Shown: positions 16,594 to 24,600 of the stretch, one piece after another
Position numbering within the stretch: the stretch's first letter is position 1
Layout: the number at the start of each line of letters is the position of its first letter
From: Rhinopithecus roxellana
Lineage: Eukaryota > Chordata > Mammalia > Primates > Cercopithecidae
Assembly (NCBI RefSeq): GCF_007565055.1
Contig: NC_044567.1
Coordinates: 45,869,980 to 45,933,979 of the forward strand
Length of the DNA: 64,000 bases
Reading direction: 5' to 3'
Translations under genes and position numbers: made by a program
Notes under the pieces: model-generated
Told to the model about the DNA's origin: nothing
The model's database searches: none
The model's input: the letters and a program-made list of their open reading frames with translations, nothing else

Positions 16594-19500
16594 TTATTTT
16601 TTGAGACGGCGTCTTGCTCTGTTGCCCAGGCTGGAGAGCAGTGGTGCGATCTCGGCTCACTACAACCTCCACCTCCAGGGTTCAAGTGATTCTCCTGCCT
16701 CAGCCTCCCGAGTAGCTGGGACTACAGGTGTCTGCGCCACCCACACCCGGCTAATTTTTTGTATTTTTAGTAGAGATGGGGTTTCACCATATTAGACAGG
16801 CTGGTCTTGAACTCCTGATCTCATGATCCATCTGCCTCGGCCTCCCAAAGTGCTGGGATTATAGGCGTGAGCCATTGCGCCCGGCGTATATTTTCAAAAC
16901 TGCACAAGGCTCTTCTGTAGCAGGTTTTCTTGCGAATTATTTTTTGTTTAACAATGAGAGGGCTTGCTTTGGGGGTAGCAGGTGGACAGTGTGGATGCTG
17001 CGGATTATTATTAGTAGTAGTAGTATTGGAGACGGAGTCTCACTCTGTCACCCAGGCTGGAGTGCAGTAGTTTGATCTCTGCTCACCTCCACCTCCCGGG
17101 TTCAAGTGAATCTCCTGTCTCAGCCTCCCAAGTAGCTGGGATTAGAGGCACACGCCACCACACCCGGCTGATTTTTGTATTACTAGTAGAGATGGGGTTT
17201 CACCATGTTGGCCAGACTGGTCTCAGAAACTCCTGACCTCAGGTGATCCACCCACCTCAGCCTCCAAAAGTGATGGGATAACAGACGTGAGCCACCGCGT
17301 CTGGTCTATTGCCTATTATTTAGACACATTTTTTGTTAAGTGCAGCTAATCATGAAATTTGAAATCATGTAACTGTTTCAACAGAAATGCCATTGATTTA
17401 AGGCATTTTATTTTATTTTTATTCTGAGGCGGAGTCTCGCTCTATCTCCCAGGCTGGAATGCAGTGGCACGATCTTGGCTCACTGCAAGCTCCGCCTCCC
17501 GGGTTCACGCCATTCTCCTGCCTCAGGCTCCCCAGTAGCTGGGACTACAGGCGCCTGCCACCTCGCCCGGCTAATTTTTTGTATTTTTAGTAGAGACGGG
17601 GTTTCACCGTGTTAGCCAGGATGGTCTCCATCTCCTGACCTCATGATCCGCCCACCTTGGCCTCCCAAAGTGCTGGGATTACAGGCGTGAGCCACCGCGC
17701 CCAGCCCCATTTAAGGCATTTTAAAACCTGTTCTCCCTGAGGCCCTAATGGACCCTGGGGCAGGTCAGCAGGAGGCCGCGCCAGGCCTGGGCCCTTGGGA
17801 GACAGCCCACCTCCTCCACGCGGCGCCGCTCCTCCTTCTGCTCCTCTATGCGCCTCTGCCGCTGGTGCAGCAGGTGTTTGATGTGTGCCTCGGGGTCTCG
17901 CTGCTGCTGCTGCTGCAGCTGCTGCTGCTGTTTTAAAGCCTCTGAGTTGCTCTTATTTTCCTGCTGGAGGCGGAGAAATTCCCGGCGTAGAGTCGACTCT
18001 CCAGGCACGTTCATGATGGAGCTGGGCAGGGGTGGCACAAAGAAGCGTTGGGGTCAGAACCCTGTTGGTTCCCACTCTCAACCCCATGGGCCCGCCTGAG
18101 TGGGTGCTTTAACTGGATCAAAGCCTCTGCCTCTGGCCACTTCCAGGTGGCCAGGAGACTCACTGTCCCCTTCTGCCCGGTCTTCAGCCCTGTCCTCCTT
18201 TCCTATTACTGCTGCACCCCAGCTTCACCCTGAATTGCTCTCTCCCCAGCTCTTGCTTACTCATTTGTTCCACTTCTTAGCACTCGGGAATTTGGTTTCT
18301 AGGAGTCTCTACCTTTCTGTGCCCACCACCCCCAGGCCGAGAGTCCCCAAAGCCAAGCACCACTGTAGTCCCCCCACTCAGTGATGACCTGCCCAACCCC
18401 CGCTCCGCCTGCCAGGCCTACCTTGGCTCTCCTTCCTCTCCATGGCTGTCGTCTTCCTCTTCGCTGCCGCTGTACTCATATTCTGTCTCCTCTGCAGGGG
18501 AGACCACTGCTTTTAACTCACCCAGTGCCCCAGACCCCGCCGTGGGCTAGGGAAACCTCGGGTGGGGATAACCAGAAGGTCTGTCTGGGTGGGCAAGCAT
18601 GAGGGGCCCCACCCACTTCCTGGGAGCAATGGGAGGACAGTGGGTCTCAGGTGTGGGCCCGGACAGGGACCAGGACTGGGTCCCTGGGCAGCTGAGGTGT
18701 GGCAGAGCCCGTGCCTGGGCTCGCACACGTATGTGCTTAGCATGGAGTTTTCATAAGGATGTGAAAGGCCAGTCCTCCTCTGGAGGGCTGACTCAGATTG
18801 GGAGGGAAAGGAGGGAAAACCCCTTGGGGGTTGCAAGTTTGAGAAGGATCTCCTTGGACAGGGAGAGCTGGGGCCAAGGAGGGGAGCAGGAAGGGGAGCC
18901 AGGAGCGAGCAGGGCTGGCAGAGAGGAGCCAGGCTGGAGTGTCCCCTAGTACCTGCCCCCTCCAGCCTGCCGACTGACCTTTCTCACCCCGCTTCTTCCG
19001 GGATCGGTCAATGTGGTCCTTAAGCTGGATGCGGACCTGCCGCTCCGTGGGCTGGTCCCGGATGAAGGGAAACTTCAGCAGCTGCTCCGTGGGTGGGCGG
19101 CTCAGGTAAGTCTTGATGAGACATGTGTCAATGAAGTCAATGAACTTCTTAGACCTGGAAACAGTGGTGGCTCACACTAGGAGGGTCCCCTCAGAAGGGA
19201 TGGGTGCAGGAGGAAGAGGGTGGATCACTCATCCACAAGCCACCTTGACATCCCTCCTGTCTTCATATCCCAACACCAGTCACCACCCTCTGCCCCCCAA
19301 AATCTCTTCTCTGGTGAGATCCAAGCCTGAGCACAGACAGCATGAAGGTGGGGACGGCCTTGTCCAGGGACCTTCCTTCCCAGAGCCCACACTCTCAGAG
19401 ACCTACCACTTCTTGGACTTGAGTCTGGGCGGAGGGTTCCGAGGAATGAGGAAGAGGGCTCGCATGGGGTGCATGTCACACAGAGCTGGACACAGAAGAG

Positions 19501-21566
19501 ACGCCCTCAGTCCCTTTCACTGCACTGGAGCTACAGGACCCTTCCTCAGCAGGGTCCCAGGACCCAGCTCCTCCCTGCAGCCCTCTCTGGACCCTTGCTT
19601 TCCCTCCGCTCCCACCCCTGGCAGACTCAGAACTTACGGGGGGCTCCCTCCGCCATCTCGATGGCTGTGATTCCTAGAGACCAAATGTCACTCTACAGAC
19701 GGGAGAGAAGGAACAAGTGAATATTCCCGACAACTCTGCCTTGCAACCTCTCTTCACCCACCATCCTGGTCTCTTCAGGAGCCTTCCTGGGCCACACTCC
19801 TTCCTGCAGCAGTGCTCTCCAACCCCTCCCATCTTCCCACCTACACTTGCCTTGCCATAAGATGTTCCCCAGCCCCTCACTGCTAACATCATCCAACCTT
19901 CCTTTGTTCCCCAGCCTGCTCAGGTCCCATGGTCCCCATACTGCTTCCTGCCCTTGGCAGCCCCCGTGCTCCCAACTTTCCACTCCATACCCTGTAATCA
20001 TATGTGGCATCAGGGTTCTCATCACAGGCGATGACCTCTGGAGCCATCCAGTAGGGAGTCCCAATGAAAGTGTTCCGTCTGCCCACGGTGCGGTCCAGCT
20101 GAGCACTCACCCCAAAATCCACTGTGAAGACACAGAGGGAGGGGTCAGCGTGGAGAGTCACCCCTGCTCCCTTGCCTCACATCCCTGCATGCACACACAG
20201 GACCTGCCTGAGGCAGCTGAGGTCCTGGCCCTACCCAGACACCCCAGCACCCTCCTTTACCCCACCAACATCCTGAAGCACCCGATTCCACCTTCCTGCA
20301 TCTTAGAGAAAAACCCCGGTGAAAGGATCACGGACAGCATCCCAGGCAGGAGGGTCATCAGATCCCAGCTCTCCAGAGCAACCTGCAGAGCACCTGGCCC
20401 ATAACAGGTGACAGGTGTAGAGCTTCCTGAGGGATTTTCAGCAGGAGGCAGGGCATTCCAGGGGGAGAGGGGAACGGGGAGGGAGTGAGCCTCCCCAACA
20501 GGGAGGAAGTTGGGCCTGAGCCACCGGAGGGAAAAAGGGGTGCCTCATTCTTTGTTCTGGGGGTGAAAGGGCCCCGTCAGCCTCAGAAGGAGCCGGCGCA
20601 CCTAGCTTGACCTCAGCATTCTCTGTCAGCAGCACATTCTGCCCTTTGATGTCTCGATGGATGACCTTGTGGGCATGGAGATGGGCCAGACCCTGGGACG
20701 GGAGAGCAGGGAAATTAGCCATGGTGTTGGATGGGGTGGGAAAGAGTAAGTGGGGAGTGAGTTGAGGGGACAAGGAGCAATCAGTCTGGACAGGGCTGGG
20801 ATGAAGGAGCAGACCCTCTCCACCAGGAGCCCAAGCAAGCTGAGCTGTCCTGGAGAGCTTCCTCAGAGTGGTGGCTCCAGGTGAATTCCCAAAGTTGCAG
20901 AGTTACAGGTGGAGAAGTGGCAGAGCTTGGAAACAGAGGAGCCTGTCTCCTTCAGCAGCCTGAGACTTCCCAAGGCTGGGACCCTGCTTCCACATCCCAC
21001 CCGCATCAGGCCTGCTGCTCCCGAAAGGGGGCAGTTATGTCTCTTCCCAGTGCAGGGAGGATCTTTGCTCATGGAGAAGCTCCAGCCAGGGTAGCAGAGG
21101 AGGAGAGGACAAGGGGAGGGGCCTGGAGCTCACCCTGAGGATCTCCCTGCAGATGTAGGCGATACAGTCCTCCTTCAGGGCGTTTCCTTTCGTGTTCTTT
21201 ACCAGGTCAGTCACTGAACCAGCACCACAGAACTCCATCACCAGCTAGGATCCCAGGAAGGTCCGGAAAGGAAAAGTATCAGTCAGACAAGCCCCCCAAC
21301 CCCCGCCCCAATCCCCTGCTAGACTCCTGGAGAAGGACCAGAGACCTTGGGGCTAGAACTGGTATGAGCTGGAAAGCAAGGGCCACAGAAGCCTCACAAA
21401 GGCCACAGGACTTCCTGAAGTCGAGAGAGAGGGAAAAAGGCTGGGGGTGGTGGCTCACGCCTGTCATCCCAGCACTTTGGGAGGCTGAGGCAGGCAGATC
21501 ACCTGAGGTCAGGAGTTCAAGACCAGCCTGGCCAACATGGTGAGCAAGACTCCGTCTCAAAAAAAG

Positions 21567-21618
<52 letters not shown>

Positions 21619-24600
21619 CAGAACTGGCAGGTGGGGCTGGGATCAGAGTAGGAGTCCAATGAATCCCTGAAACTTTAGACAAAATGATGTAGGTATATGC
21701 GTTTTCCTTGAGGAAGGGTCTAGTAGTTTCATCAGATTCTCAATGGGATTCCAAACCCTAAAGTGGTTAAGAACTACTGCTTTACAGCCGGGTGTGGTGG
21801 CTCACGCCTGTCCCAGCACTTTGGGAGGCTGAGGCAGGTGGATCATGAGATCAGGAGTTCAAGACCAGCCTGGCTAACACGGTGAAACCCCATCTCTACT
21901 AAAAATACAAAAAATTAGCCACGCATGGTGGTGGGTGCCTGTAATCCCAGCTACTCGGGAGGCTGAGGCAGGAGAATCGCTTAAACCTGGGAGGCAGAGG
22001 TTGCAGTGAGCCGAGACTGCGCCACTGCACTCCAGCCTGGGCGACAGAGCGAGACTGTGTCTCAAAAAAAAAAAAAAAAGAACTACTGCTTTGGATCAGG
22101 GGCTGGACCAAGGCCTGCTTCTGTATGGTCAGCAAGTCAAGAATGGTTTTTACCTTTTTTTTTTTTGAGACAGAGTCTTACTCTGTCGCCCAGAGTGGAG
22201 TGCAGTGGCGCAATGTCGGCTCACTGCAGCCTCCGCCTCCCAGGTTCAAGTGATTCTCCTGCCTCAGCCTCCCAAGTAGCTGGGACCACAGGCGCCTGCC
22301 ACCACACCCCGGTTAATTTTTGTATTTTTAGTAGAGATGGTTTCACTGTGTTGACCAGGCTGGTCTTGAACTCCTGACCTCGCATGATCCACCCACCTCA
22401 GCCTCCCAAAGTGCTGGGATTACAGGCTTGAGCCACCACGCCTGGCCTAGTTTTTACATTGTTAAATGGTTGCGGGAAAATACAAAAAAAAGAATCATAT
22501 TTTATGACATGTGAAAGTGAAAAAACATTCAAATGTGAGTGACCTCAGTGAAGGTGTTGGGGTATAGCCACGCTCATTCGTTTATGTACTGTCTATTGCT
22601 GCTTTCGTGGTACAACAACAGAATTGAGCAGCTGGGACAGCAAATATGACCTGCAAAGCCTAAAATATTTACTGTCTGGCCCTTCACAGAAAAAGTTTGC
22701 CAGTCCCTGACTTAGAAGCAGAAAAGGGACTAAGAATCAGTGATTCTCCAGGTCTGCTAGAGACAGAAAGAGTACGTAGGGTCTATCTAGACAGCTGCAG
22801 CAGGGAACCTGGGAAGACCGTGGGAGAAACTCCTCCAGAAAAAAGAGTAACAAGGCCAGGAGATGAGGAGGGCTCTGGGTCTGCACCTCCCAGGGAGAGC
22901 AGCTGAGCCCCGGAGGCAGAGAAGATGGGTCCAACCAGGCTTCCTGGGAATCAGCATGCTTGTCCAAGTTTTCACTAAAAGCCAGATCCAATGCAGGAAA
23001 AGGTTGGATGGACGCACATTTGCATATGCAATACAAGTAATTTGCATATGCAATAAAAGTAATTTGCATGTGCCTACTCCTTGGGAGAGCAGAGCACAGT
23101 GAGAGGAGGGGAGGACCTGTGCCCAACAGGTCCAGAAGGGGGCGCCCCGCCACTAATGCCTCTAGCCAGACACGATCACCACACACACCTGGCAGGTACA
23201 CCTCCCTGTCACCTTTCTCCCTTTCTTTGTGTGCATGAGTGTGTGTGTTCCCAAAAAGCCAAAGGGCCTTGGAGGCCAGGACCATGGCTCATGCTCGTCT
23301 ATACAGAGTATACAGAAGTGCTTAGTAAGTGCTTGTCATCTGAATGGCTGCTGGGAGGGGAGACCTGGCATCAGCGCCAAAATTCCCGACAGCCATTGCC
23401 ATACTCCCTGCTGCTCCATCCTCAGGGACTGGGCTCAGTACCACAAAGGGTGAGGCTGGGGGAACATGTCAGCACCAGTGCCCAGGCTAGGGAGGGGAAT
23501 GACTCTTAGGAATGTTCTGGGCCAGGCAGGAGGAATTTGGGGGAGGCCCCAAGCTCCGCAGCAGGCTCTGGTTTGAATGGTGACCCAGAAGGGCTGGGTG
23601 CACTGTAGTGTGTGGGGTGCTGGGAGGAATCTGGGCTCTGTTATCTCCCACAAATATTTTGGTTCTGTTGCTTTCCCAGGAGCTGTGCTCAAAGGCAGGA
23701 AAACTGATGGACGGCCTCCCCATGGTCTCTCTAGCCTTTGCCAGGATTATATTTGCTTATTAAGAGCCGATCACAGAGTGTGAGATACTGGTTAGAGGAA
23801 GGGTTGGGGCAAACGCCAGGACCCCTCCCCACAAAACACTCAAAGAATGAGAGGCTGCAATTCATGGGGGCTGGAGTGCGGGGCCATCCATGAGGCAGGA
23901 GGCTCCTCTGGGCCCAGGGACAGGGGAGGCTGGGTAGACCGGAGGGAGGGTAGCTGGCGAGGAGAGATGCTGGGCACTGATACCGAGTCCTAGTGAACGG
24001 CCCAGAGACAGGGGGTGCGGGGAGGGCAGGCAGGGGGGCGTTTCTCACCCAGAGCTGGTCATCGTTTCCTGGGGGGCTCTTCTTGATGAAGGCTCCATAG
24101 TAGGTGGCAATATTGCGGTGGTGAGAGTATTTTTTCAGCATGTTGATCTCCTGTTTGATCTCTTCCTCCTCGTCCTAGGCAAATGGGAGGAGCTGAGCCC
24201 TGAGACTCCCCCCACACTCCCTTCTCGGTGGTCCAACCCTCCCACTGCCCAGCTCCACTCCCTACCTCGGTGACATCCATGACCTTGATGGCAGCCAGCT
24301 GCCCAGTCTTGACATGCCGACCCTGCAGGACAGAGGGATCTGAGTCTATGCTCAGAGAGCGGAACGTTCTGAGGGCTTGACTCTGGGAGACACAGCTGTT
24401 GACTGTTTTCTGTCTTACAAAATGGCCCTTGGCTGGGCACTGTGGCTCATGCCTGTAAACCCAACACTTTGGGAGGCCGAAGCAGGTGGATCACTTGAGA
24501 CCAGGAGTTCGAGACCAGCCTGGCCAACATGGAGAAACCCCGTCTCTACTAAAAATACAAAAATTATCTGGGTGTGGTGGCGGGCGCCTGTAATCCCAGC

